A stretch of 64,000 nucleotides of DNA, taken from positions 54,263,852-54,327,851 of the forward strand of contig NC_059503.1 in assembly GCF_914767665.1 (NCBI RefSeq), given 5' to 3'. Of this stretch, positions 11,659-20,802 are shown piece after piece (the stretch's first letter is position 1; the number at the start of each line of letters is the position of its first letter). A program made the translations under genes and the position numbers. Under the pieces are notes generated by a model. The model did not search any database. It saw nothing but the letters and a program-made list of their open reading frames with translations, and was not told where the DNA came from. This DNA is from Harmonia axyridis (lineage: Eukaryota > Arthropoda > Insecta > Coleoptera > Coccinellidae).

Positions 11659-14600
11659 TTTGTTTAGTCTTTGGTCTTCTTAAGTTCTGTTTGTGGAGGG
11701 TTTTTCGATGGGTCGTGATTTTAATTTTTCTGTTTTGGATTACTTGATCTTTTGAGAACTTTGGTGTTAGTTTATTTCGATTGTTAGATGTAATTTTGCG
11801 ATAAATTGTAGTTCCGGGTTTGTATGTCAATGGTTCGTGTCGTTTTTCGTTGTGTTTCTCGATTGTAGCTTGTTTTTTCTTGGCCAAATTTTCATTTAGG
11901 TTTTTGTATATTTCGAGTGTTTTATCACGATGATTTTCGATGTAATTGTTTATGAATTTTTCGTTGATATCAATATTAAGGGGGTCTTTTGTGTTTAAGT
12001 GTCCGTTGATTACGTCTATTGGTTTCTGCTTTGTCGCGGAATGAATAGAGTTGTTGTAACTTAATATAGCGTAAGGCATTTGGTTTAGAATGTTGGTTGA
12101 ATTTTTGTCTTTTTCTTTTATGATACGAAGTAGTTCTATTAAAGTTGAATGAAGTCTTTCGATTGATCCGTTTGATTGACTATTGTTCACAGTAATGTAA
12201 TGGGGATGAATTTGATGGAGTTTTAAAAATTCTTGAACAACCGAATTTTTCAATTCGCTTCCGTTATCCATTACAATGGTAGTCGGTGCTCCATGATGGG
12301 TCATAAAAGTCAATAGAGATCGGACAACTTCAATACCTGATAGGGAAATTAATGGATATGCTTGTGCGTATTTGGAAAATGTATCTATCAAAGTAAGGAA
12401 TTTTTGTCCTTGTGTCTGGAAAGTATCGATGTGGATTATTTCAAAAGGTTTGATTGGGGTCGGTGTTAGCATTAATTTTTGTTTTGGAGGGTTTCTGTCG
12501 TATTTATTGACTTGGCAAATGTCGCAAAAATTTATGTAGTTACTTACGTCGGTTTTGATTCCTGGCCAATAATATGTTTGTTTTATACGGTTTTCCGTTT
12601 CTAATATTCCTCTATGATTGGTTTTTGTTTCATGGAGAAATTTAATGAGTTCTTGTTGTCTTTCTTTATCTTCTACATCTTTTAAAACGGTATTACATTT
12701 GATCAATTTGAATGCAGAGTTTTTGAACGTATTTCTCAAGAATTCGCAAATTTTTGGGACATACTCATCATTTTTGAAATTTATCGCATATATTGTGTTT
12801 GGTTTTATGTAATTTTTGAATAATTTTATGGTATCACTTTCTAAGTTGTTCACGGAGAGTTGACAATAAATTCTACGCTTTGTTGAAAAGAGATTTTCTA
12901 TTTTTGTTTTTGCTGGTGAGTGGTAAACGAAATCTAGGATAATTTGATGTTTGAAAATGTTAAGTGCTTTTTCTGTTATTGGGATTCCTTGTATTGGTTC
13001 TTCAGAACTTGAATGAACTGTATCGTCATCGTCGGAATCTGGAGGATTGTCTGATGGGTGAGATGGGCTTGCCGTCGCATCCTCCCCTTCGAGAGGTCGA
13101 GATACCGATGGACCTGCTTCGGGTTCCGGTATTTCGTTAACATTCGGTGTTTCGCTTACGTTCGCTAACATAGAAAAATTGTCGTTGTCTTTATCATTAT
13201 CGTTCGATTTTGAGAATGATTCATTAAATTTTTGCATATATTCAAAAAGTTCTTTATTGTGTAGTTCGACTCGAGAAAGTGCGTCAGCATTACTGTTTGA
13301 GCTGCCTTTCTTGTATAGAATTTCGAATTGGAATTCTGATAGTTTTAATCTCCATCTTAAGAGTTTGCTGTTTGGTTCCTTCAGTGACATTACCCACTGA
13401 AGTGGACGATGATCGGATAATATTTTAAATTTTCTACCGAATAAATAGGGGCGGAAATATTTAGTTGCCCAGACTATGGCTAAAAGCTCCCTCTCTATTG
13501 TGCTATAGTTTCGTTCGCTATCGTTTAGTGTTCTCGATGCGTATGCAACTGGTCTATCTGATCCAATGGGGCCTTGTGAAAGTACGGCTCCTATGGCCAC
13601 ATTACTTGCATCGGTTGTAAGAAGAAATTCTTTTTCGAAGTCGGGATATTGAAGAATGGGGTCGTTTGTAAGGAGATTTTTGCAGTATTCGAAACATTCT
13701 ATAAATTGGGGTGTGTGTTCAATTTTTGAACCTTTTTTTAGACATTGAGTAAGGGGTTTAGTAATTTTAGCAAAGTCCTTGATAAATTTTCGATAGTATC
13801 CGAGAAGTCCTAAGAAGCCTTTTATTTCTTTAGGTGTTCTAGGGATTGGGTATTTTTTGATAGCTTTGATTTTATCTGGATTAGGTTTGACGCCGTCAGG
13901 GGTGACGATATGACCTAAGTAAGCTACTTCTTTTCTTAAAAATTCTGACTTGTCGAGTTGAATTTTGAAATTAGTTTCGCGGAGTCTCTGAAAAACTTTT
14001 TCAAGATTGACGATATGCTCTTGGAGTGATGTTGAATAGACGATTATGTCATCGAGATATACAAGACATATTTCGTTTTGTAATCCCCTAAGCATATTAT
14101 CCATTACTCGTTGAAAAGTTGCACTGGCACTTTTCAATCCGAAGGGCATTCTGAGATATTCGTAATGACCGTTCTCGACGCTAAATGCGGTTTTAGGAAT
14201 GTCATCAGGGTTCATTTCAATTTGGTGATAACCACTGGCTAAATCGATGGTTGAAAAATAGTTGCATTTTCCGAGTTTATCGAGAACATCGGTGATGTTT
14301 GGAAGAGGATATTTGTCATCAATACTTTTTTCGTTTAGTTTCCGAAAGTCTACCACGATTCTAAATTTTTTCTTTAGGGATGAGTCGTTCTTTTTGGGTA
14401 CGATCCAAATTGGAGAAGACCAGGGTGAATTACTTGGCCTAATTATGCCTTGTTCTAGCATGGAATTAATTTGTCGCCTTACTTCGTCTTTGTGTACAAA
14501 TGGATACCTATAGGATCTAGTATAAATAGGAATTTCGTCTTTTGTTTTTATTGAATGTTTGATCTGATTTGTGAAGGTGAGACGTTGGCCTTCGATGTGG

Positions 14601-15406
14601 AAAATATCGGAATATTTATTGCATAATTTTAGGATATGGGATTTTTCTTCTTCGTTCATGTGCGAGGTTCTGATTAATTTTTCTGCGTTGAATTTAGTAC
14701 TGCCGGTTTTTTGTGAGTCTAAGTGATAAAATTCGTAGTTGCTTTCTATAAACGGGAATGAGTTAATTGGTTGTGTTAAATTCATAATGATATCTTCGTC
14801 TGTTTTGTTAGAGATTTGAATTTTTGCAAAACCGTTTTGAGCTTTCGAAAGTGTTGCCGGTATTTCGCATTTTTGAATAATCTGATGTGGTACAAGAACA
14901 TCGCCGTTGTTTTGTTTTACGGGTACATTCGCAATAATTTGGGTATGAGGATTAATTCTTAATTTGAAAATTTGGTTTACTTGGCTTGGTTGATATTTAA
15001 TGGGAATAGTAGTTACAGGGGTAATTAATTTGGAGTTTATTAAGTCGATTTGAGCGTTCAATAATTTTAGGTTATCTAATCCTATGAGTCCGTCAAAAAT
15101 ATTATGAAATTTGAAAAGGTAAAATTTAAGGTTGACATTTTGTTTGAATTCTGGAAAGATTGGGATGTCGGCACAATGTTGATGTGTTTCTGATTGAAAA
15201 ACTGTAGAAACTGTGAATGGTTCTAGTAAAATTTGATTTGGATAATTTTCATGAGCGATTTTTGGGTTAATGAAAGATTTTGTTGATCCAGTGTCTATTA
15301 GTAGTTTCAAAGGAGGGTTTTTTATCTGAATATACGGTAGTTCTCTTTTATCCGATGATATATATGTTTCAATTAAGTCTCTTGTTCCGAGAAAGCGTCC
15401 GTCTGA
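11591..15406 (-). CDS. pol: Pol polyprotein: protease, RT, RNase H, integrase
   Basis: Replication polyprotein of the errantivirus, open for about 1,271 codons from the proposed frameshift site to its stop. Counting from the Leu codon at 15310: aspartic protease DTG at 6-8; reverse transcriptase about 230-430 with FSTIDLASGY and catalytic YLDD at 418-421; RNase H from about 560 with TTDAS (Asp 567); an acidic Ser/Asp-rich linker near 730-770; integrase zinc finger H893, H899, C929, C932; integrase core D962, D1015, E1051 (35 residues between the last two); and a basic C-terminus. All catalytic residues inspected are present and there is no internal stop, so this polyprotein is probably functional. 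There is no ATG upstream of the protease, so translation must come from gag by a -1 shift. Confidence 0.95.
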   Translation of the reverse strand, partial: SDGRFLGTRDLIETYISSDKRELPYIQIKNPPLKLLIDTGSTKSFINPKIAHENYPNQILLEPFTVSTVFQSETHQHCADIPIFPEFKQNVNLKFYLFKFHNIFDGLIGLDNLKLLNAQIDLINSKLITPVTTIPIKYQPSQVNQIFKLRINPHTQIIANVPVKQNNGDVLVPHQIIQKCEIPATLSKAQNGFAKIQISNKTDEDIIMNLTQPINSFPFIESNYEFYHLDSQKTGSTKFNAEKLIRTSHMNEEEKSHILKLCNKYSDIFHIEGQRLTFTNQIKHSIKTKDEIPIYTRSYRYPFVHKDEVRRQINSMLEQGIIRPSNSPWSSPIWIVPKKNDSSLKKKFRIVVDFRKLNEKSIDDKYPLPNITDVLDKLGKCNYFSTIDLASGYHQIEMNPDDIPKTAFSVENGHYEYLRMPFGLKSASATFQRVMDNMLRGLQNEICLVYLDDIIVYSTSLQEHIVNLEKVFQRLRETNFKIQLDKSEFLRKEVAYLGHIVTPDGVKPNPDKIKAIKKYPIPRTPKEIKGFLGLLGYYRKFIKDFAKITKPLTQCLKKGSKIEHTPQFIECFEYCKNLLTNDPILQYPDFEKEFLLTTDASNVAIGAVLSQGPIGSDRPVAYASRTLNDSERNYSTIERELLAIVWATKYFRPYLFGRKFKILSDHRPLQWVMSLKEPNSKLLRWRLKLSEFQFEILYKKGSSNSNADALSRVELHNKELFEYMQKFNESFSKSNDNDKDNDNFSMLANVSETPNVNEIPEPEAGPSVSRPLEGEDATASPSHPSDNPPDSDDDDTVHSSSEEPIQGIPITEKALNIFKHQIILDFVYHSPAKTKIENLFSTKRRIYCQLSVNNLESDTIKLFKNYIKPNTIYAINFKNDEYVPKICEFLRNTFKNSAFKLIKCNTVLKDVEDKERQQELIKFLHETKTNHRGILETENRIKQTYYWPGIKTDVSNYINFCDICQVNKYDRNPPKQKLMLTPTPIKPFEIIHIDTFQTQGQKFLTLIDTFSKYAQAYPLISLSGIEVVRSLLTFMTHHGAPTTIVMDNGSELKNSVVQEFLKLHQIHPHYITVNNSQSNGSIERLHSTLIELLRIIKEKDKNSTNILNQMPYAILSYNNSIHSATKQKPIDVINGHLNTKDPLNIDINEKFINNYIENHRDKTLEIYKNLNENLAKKKQATIEKHNEKRHEPLTYKPGTTIYRKITSNNRNKLTPKFSKDQVIQNRKIKITTHRKTLHKQNLRRPKTKQNESLQDEPNRNSDDSRSEDNNN
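11644..11650 (-). other. Candidate env splice acceptor
   Basis: On the minus strand TTTACAG precedes GACGAGCC, with a pyrimidine-poor but acceptable tract, 8 bases into the apparent env ORF. It pairs in phase with the leader donor at 16640-16646. Known errantiviruses make env from a singly spliced RNA, so the position is right. The site itself is a prediction. Confidence 0.5.
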
Positions 15407-16617
15407 AAATTTTCGGGGAAATCATAATTTGGGAAATCTTCTTCGGGGTTGTCAATTTCAATGTTTTCGTCGAATTCTATGTTTTCTTGTCCGTTATCGT
15501 AATGTTCAGTATTGAAAAGTTCTTCGCTAATAAAGTCTGGTTTTTGAGAGGTATTTTGGAAGGGTGTATTTTGGAAATTTCTTTGAGTTCGCTGCTTACT
15601 ATTAAGGGAACTGCTAATGCTCATTGGTGTAGGTTTATTCTGTTGATAATTTTGGGATCGTTTGAATACTTGGGAGTTGGTTGGGAATCGTTGCGGAACG
15701 AAATTTGGATTCCTCTGGAGATTTATGGGGACACTAGGAAATTGCTGGTATTTGAAGCTAGAATTATTTTGTGAATTTGCTTGGCTGTTTTGGGGATGAA
15801 TGTATTGTTGTTGGGTCAGAATTGGTCTATTTTGTGATCGATAAAATTGCTGATGTGTCGAAAAATTTTGTGGATTCGGTTTTCTCAAATTTTGAAAATT
15901 ATTTGGACTTTGATAATGTTTTATATTATCTTCTTCAATGATGAATTGAAGTGCCTGAGCTAAACTATTAGGTCTCATAGCGCGTATCATTGGTCCTAGT
16001 GGATCTCTTAATCCAGCTAAAAATGTTTTGAGAGCTTGTTTTGTGAAAAATTCTCTCTTGGCTTTACGTTCTGTTTCTACGCATTTAAGGTCAATGTAGT
16101 TGCAAATGGTATTAAGAAGGGTTAAAACTTTTTCATGAAACTTTTGGGGAGATTCTCCGGGTCTTTGTCTCAAGTTAACTAAATCTTGATTCAAACAGTT
16201 TTCATCTCGTTGATCGCCAAAATTTAGAATAAGAGAATTTTTTATTTCTTCCCAACTATTAGTTGCGCCGTGAATAGCTACTACTTCTTCAGCTTTGCCT
16301 TGAAGTTTATTCAAAATTCCATTAATCAGTAAGGTATTTTGAAAGTTATTAGGGTTATTAACATCAAAATAGTGAAGTAAAAGCGATTCAGAAGCTTTTA
16401 CGAATCTGTGTAGTTTATTTGGGTTACCGTCAAATTCCGGTACGATACAAAGATTCTTTGTGTCAAAATTGGGCGTTACTGCCATATTTACTGTATTACT
16501 TTCGTCAGTAATGTTTAAATTATCAAATGTGTTAATTAAATCAAGAATTGTCTCTAACTCAATAGAATTGTTTTCGGAAATTGAATCAATAGGATTGGAA
16601 TCAGAGGAGTCTGACAT
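15373..16617 (-). CDS. gag: Gag polyprotein
   Basis: Structural protein that packages element RNA into particles. The ATG at 16617 is the first in-frame Met and is preceded by the leader; the product is 414 residues. The N-terminus is acidic and Ser/Asn-rich. Residues about 60-230 look helical and capsid-like, with the LVNLRQRPGESPQKFHEKVL region typical of Gypsy Gag. Residues about 235-350 are rich in Gln, Asn, Pro and Phe, and the tail is very acidic. No CCHC zinc knuckle is present, as in gypsy-type errantiviruses, where basic segments serve instead. The stop at 15373 lies 33 bases past a slippery heptamer. The frame is intact. Confidence 0.9.
   Translation of the reverse strand: MSDSSDSNPIDSISENNSIELETILDLINTFDNLNITDESNTVNMAVTPNFDTKNLCIVPEFDGNPNKLHRFVKASESLLLHYFDVNNPNNFQNTLLINGILNKLQGKAEEVVAIHGATNSWEEIKNSLILNFGDQRDENCLNQDLVNLRQRPGESPQKFHEKVLTLLNTICNYIDLKCVETERKAKREFFTKQALKTFLAGLRDPLGPMIRAMRPNSLAQALQFIIEEDNIKHYQSPNNFQNLRKPNPQNFSTHQQFYRSQNRPILTQQQYIHPQNSQANSQNNSSFKYQQFPSVPINLQRNPNFVPQRFPTNSQVFKRSQNYQQNKPTPMSISSSLNSKQRTQRNFQNTPFQNTSQKPDFISEELFNTEHYDNGQENIEFDENIEIDNPEEDFPNYDFPENFQTDAFSEQET
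15406..15412 (-). promoter_or_regulatory. Candidate -1 ribosomal frameshift site A AAT TTT
   Basis: In the gag frame the codons read GAA AAT TTT, which gives the X XXY YYZ heptamer A AAT TTT. Slipping back one base enters the pol frame, which is open from here through the protease with no stop. The gag stop lies 33 bases downstream and the pol frame is exactly -1 to gag. I did not model a downstream RNA structure. Confidence 0.75.
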
Positions 16618-16639
16618 AAACAATGGTAATATTCAATTC

Positions 16640-16646
16640 ACTTACA
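16640..16646 (-). other. Candidate env splice donor in the leader
   Basis: The minus strand reads T|GTAAGT at 16646/16645-16640, a strong donor match, between the primer-binding site and the gag start. A short upstream frame opens at an ATG at 16674-16672 and reads into the donor. Joined to the acceptor at 11644 it would be in phase with env and would supply a hydrophobic leader-like N-terminus. Confidence 0.5.
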
Positions 16647-16797
16647 GGATCCAGTTGAACATCAAAATCTTCATGCCTCGTTGCGTGATTGTATCCTCGA
16701 TGGAACTTCACGGTTGCACCAAGTCTTTTTGATGGGTTCGTTTTTTTCGCTTAATGAGTTGAAACTCAAAAGTCCTTCACAATGAAAACTCGCGAAA

Positions 16798-16815
16798 ACT
16801 CCGTCGACTGCGCCA
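16798..16815 (-). other. Primer-binding site (tRNA-Ser-like)
   Basis: Right after the 5' LTR the minus strand reads TGGCGCAGTCGACGGAGT. TGG pairs with a tRNA CCA tail, and TGGCGCAGTC is the start of the tRNA-Ser primer site known from 17.6/297-type errantiviruses. Confidence 0.75.
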
Positions 16816-17103
16816 CTTATGTTTTTTGGTCCAGCAAGATTGTTTTTAAAAACTTTAATATTACAATTGAAATTACCAGTGAATTCTACGATAGAATTTT
16901 ATTGAAATCAAATACAAGTGTTCGTATTAGATGTTTATTACAGACTGAGATAAGATAAAGCGTCCGTGTCGCTGGTAAGAATTGCGGACTTAGCCATCTT
17001 CCACGAAACGGGCCATCTTCCACGAAGCGGTCAGGTTACACATGTCTTCTCTTCCTTAGTCTGCTTATTTTGTTGCTATGGTCTTAGAACGAGATATATA
17101 ACT
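16815..17103 (-). repeat. Errantivirus 5' LTR
   Basis: The 289-bp terminal repeat at the right edge, identical to 9664-9952 as far as I can read. It starts AGTTATATATCTCG in element orientation and is followed by the CTCG target duplication at 17104-17107. Transcription of the element would start here and run leftward. Confidence 0.95.
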
Positions 17104-17221
17104 CTCGCCAACGACCAAAGAAAGAAGGAGGAAAGGATGTAGAGAATAATTTCAAGGCCACGATGAAAACATAATTGCTTACATGTCAACTGAAAATAGA
17201 GGAACCTTTGCGATGAAATAT

Positions 17222-19653
17222 ATTTCCTCTATATCAGTATCGTAATGAGTTCAGTAATTACAGTACTTAAAACAATCAGGGCCGTAGCAAGGGGAAGGGC
17301 AGAGTAGGTGGTCGCCGAAATTAAGAAACGGCATTTCAAGCTCCATCAACAAAAATCCTTGTACAAACACTTGTAGAAATTCAATGAATGAGAATGTAAT
17401 TCAATCAGAAACTTCAGGAAAGAAAATTTTACAAATTCTTTATCAAAAACCATCAAAGGTGCCGCATTATACATTATACTATACTCATAAATAACCAGAT
17501 GTCGCGTAATCCCCTCATAGTGCTGTTCACGAGTTATCGACGCTAAAAAAAACACATGCACTCATTAGGCTTGTCGGCGTTCGCCTTGCTAAACATTACC
17601 GAATTTTATTGCCACTTGAGGCGGCTTCTGGATTATTTTTTTCAATTCTTCGATCAGAATGTTGATTTCTCAGAATGGAATGCAAAATATACGAGAAACA
17701 ATCCCATTTCACCACTCACAACTCATATTTCTTAAGAAATATAAGAAGTTTTATTATTTCGTATCACATTCCATTATATTATAATATTTTCCCTTTTTTT
17801 GTCATCGAATTTACTAGTGTTGGGCGCATTCGAGTTTGAAATAAGAGTTCATCCGCATATTCCGATTGTTTTACTCGATAATCTTGAAGAAAAAACACAA
17901 AACGACAAGTTTTTATAAAGTCAAAACTGAGCAAAAGAACCTGAAACCGCAGGGCCAGCTGTAGAGGGGCGGTGTTATCTACTTCTGAATCTGGATTCCT
18001 GAAAGATTGTTTTAAACAAATTCACTACTCTTTCCATCAATAATGTCTGCGACATGTATTCGAATTGAAAATAATGGTTCATCCGGTAGTTTTATTTAAT
18101 CATATCAAACAAAAAACAAAATCTTCAAGCGTTTTATGGAGTCTAAACTCGGCAAAAAAATCTGAAACCTGAATTCAATTCATATATTTCATCATTTATT
18201 CATGAGAATTCAATTGAGCACGTTCATTGTTTATTACATTCCACGTTTCCTAAATCATCTTTTCGATTTAAATTGGAATCCATGAAACACTGAATCTATA
18301 AATGCAAATTCACCAGTCCAGCCAAGGGCGGCAAATTGGGTCTCTGCCTAGGGCGGCAGTTTGGTTAGCGACGGCCCTGAAAACAGTGCTGTAATGAACT
18401 CATTACAGCATTGTTTTCAGTTATATTTTATTTTGGGATTGTCTAAACCGATTTCCAATCCTATCAAATTTCAACATACGTCTATTGTGAATTTGGATAT
18501 TGTGAAGTGATTTGCAATATTATAAGCAATTTCTCTCAATTCTGGTGATGTTGAATCGATATCGTCAGACATACCCGAGGACACACCTCACGAATTCAAC
18601 AAGTAATTATAAATTGTTTCAAAATTAGAAACGTACGATTCGAATTCAAATTCCGTAATCTGTGAATATTCGGAACAGTCACAGCAACTGCCAAATTTCA
18701 ATACAAAAGTCACTAAGATGTATAATCTGAATTTTTCATTGAATTTCGACAATATTCCACAAAACTTGACTAAAATAGAGATAATATCGTCTAATAATAC
18801 TCGTTGCAGAAGGCTATTTCAACACTCAAGCATTTCGCATTCGTTTTGGAATAGTAGCCCATTCTGCAATATGTTTTAGAATATACTATTATCTTCGACT
18901 GCTTCATTCTGAAGGTATTTGACTACTGAATTTGCTGCATTTCCGTTACATAATGAAACTCAGTATACAACTCAAATCTCATTACATTACGCATTTTGTT
19001 GAAGAAGAATTCTGACAATAAATGAATTGGTACCTAACCAGTAACCGATACCACTTCTTCTAAATAGGATGAAAGTCTTTCTAAATCACTTATTTCGACA
19101 AAACACATCAAATTTCAGCCGCAAATTTCACTTGAAACGCATTCTATGTACATAATCAAACTTGATATACTTCAAGTGGTTGTCAATTTTTTTTAGATAT
19201 TTTCTCTATTTGAGTCAAGTTTTGTGAAATATTGTCGAAATTCAATGAAAAATTCGGATTATATATCTTAGTGACTTTTGTATTGTATCTTGGCAGTTGG
19301 TGTGACTCTTACGAAAATTGACAGATTACGGAATTTGAATATAAATTGTACGTTTCAAATTTTGAAATAATTTACAATTACGCATTAAATTCGTGAATTA
19401 TATCTGATCAAATCGATTTAACACAACCAGAATTGAGAGAAATTGCGAATTATGTTGCAAATCATTCCACTATATCCAAATTATATAATATTGACAATTA
19501 TTGAAGTTTGTTGAAATTCGATAGGATTGGGAGTCATTAGAGACAACCACAAAATGAAAAATATAACTGAAAACGATGCTGTAATGAGTTCATTACAGCA
19601 CTGTTTTTTAGAACTAGGTAATTATCTCATTACGATACCGAAATAGAGAAAAG
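17222..19653. mobile_element. Foldback element interrupted by an hAT MITE
   Basis: Long inverted repeat. The left arm is 17222-17276 plus 18388-about 18790; the right arm is about 19195-19653 reversed. Matching landmarks are TATCGTAATGAG, GCTGTAATGAACTCATTACA, CAATTTCTCTCAATTCTGGT and AATTTTTCATTGAATTTCGA. The spacer is about 400 bp. Removing the hAT insertion (17277-18379 with its duplication) makes the left arm continuous, so the foldback is the older element. Each arm also contains its own short palindrome (18388-18408 and about 19578-19602). No coding capacity is visible. The superfamily is unknown. Confidence 0.75.
17277..18379. mobile_element. hAT-type non-autonomous element, copy 1
   Basis: The ends are CAGGGCCGTAGCAAG and, reversed, CAGGGCCGTCGCTAAC. 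Flanking 8-bp sequences AAAACAAT and AAAACAGT match at 7 of 8 positions. An 8-bp duplication with CAGGG ends is the hAT pattern. The subterminal regions carry CCTAGGGCGGC-like motifs. An internal block around 17535-17630 is found inverted at about 38.28-38.39 kb in the second copy. No transposase is encoded. Confidence 0.8.
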
Positions 19654-19859
19654 TTAATAACAATTGTTCATTGGTTCATTATAGGCAATCGTAGATAAAA
19701 CGTTGTACCATACATGCTTATCTCTTTTAATTTTAAGCGTATGAGCTCGTTCTTGAAATTGAATTCTAGGGAGTTTAATCGTTTTAAAAAATTAATTAAT
19801 AGGAAGAACTGGGCACAGTACCTACCTCAAAATATTTGAAAACTTTTCCTTACAGTTAC

Positions 19860-20690
19860 CATCAAAATCGAAGGTCTTGAATCAATTATGGACCATTGGC
19901 ATACAGCTTTGTTTAAAGGTGTTGAATCACAAAATCGTGAGCAATTGTGATCACATATTCGAGAAATAACACTTCCAGGACGTTTCTCTCACTAAATCGC
20001 GATTGTTTCGGTGCTTGTGTGTCACATAGAGCCATCTTGTACGAAATAAACGTCGTAATCATCTGTATCTTCCAATTCCGGCCCTAAAAATGAGTTGAAC
20101 CAGACTCACTTTTGAATAAGTAAGGTCCAATCACACCACCAGTCCAAAAACCGCACCAAAGAGTGATACGTTGAGGATAGAAAGGCTTTTTTACAACCAT
20201 TCTTGGTATTTTCCTAGCCCCAAATGCGACAATTCTGGTCATTAACGTATCCTCAAAGGTGAAAATAGGCCTCATCACTGAAGATAGCAAAGAATTACCA
20301 TCCGTCATGTCATTTTGATGCATGTCAAACACCCAATCAGCGAAAATACAACGTTGCTGGTGATCGACCGGCTTGAGTTTGTGTTAACTGAACTTAAAAA
20401 GCTTTAAGACCTAAGTCTTCAAGCAAAATTATTCTCAGTTGTTCGTTAGGGACGCTCACAGTTTTCATACTTAACATCCTAACTTGTGCCAACATTTGAA
20501 ATTTTTCCACAAGGTGCTACCCAAAAAGATGCTTCACTACGACCTAAAATGCTTTAGTTTTTCACCATTTCTGTAGTGAATCGTCTCATTCTTAGTATTG
20601 GCTTAACTTGATAAATGTCAAAAGATTACAACTTCAAAAGTGACAGCTGCCCAAGTAGCGAGCTATTCAAAGTGAAACCTCTTATTGGAA
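19860..20690 (-). pseudogene. Decayed DD41D-type mariner relative
   Basis: Minus-strand relic of a mariner-like transposase. The best-preserved piece at 20084-20332 reads PQRITLWCGFWTGGVIGPYL, the strand preceding the second catalytic Asp in this transposase type. The left part, about 19910-20060, matches the copies at 49.2 and 58.55 kb nearly base for base in places (for example AAATAAACGTCGT and GAGAAATAACACTTCCAG). The right end holds the repeat AGTGAAACCTCTTATTG at about 20669-20685, the same terminal motif seen at about 52.5 kb and, inverted, at 57.43 and 58.24 kb. Stops and frame changes are frequent, so it is inactive. Confidence 0.7.
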
Positions 20691-20802
20691 AACCTTTCAG
20701 GACTGGAACATCAAAGTTCTATTTCTCTCCTCAAACATAGGCTTCAAAGTAAACTTCAACGCTCGGTTTGACTTGAATGACGCGAAGACACTATGTTATA
20801 TA

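Larger units (their letters stand above)
9664..17103 (-). mobile_element. Complete Gypsy/errantivirus-type provirus
   Basis: Full-length LTR retrotransposon of 7,440 bp in minus orientation. It has two 289-bp LTRs, a 4-bp target duplication CTCG (9660-9663 and 17104-17107), a primer-binding site and polypurine tract next to the LTRs, and gag, pol and env in that order. The LTR starts AGTTA in element orientation, the tRNA-Ser-like primer site is TGGCGCAGTC, and a retroviral-style env is present; together these match insect errantiviruses (gypsy, 17.6, 297, ZAM group). The two LTRs appear identical base for base, so insertion was recent. gag and pol are open, and env carries a frame change. 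It interrupts a site that reads AATGG-CTCG-CCAACG once the element is removed. Confidence 0.95.

Noticed and set aside
13179..15774. Plus-strand frames up to 164 codons within the errantivirus
   Set aside because: Antisense to pol and gag, with no domain of their own.
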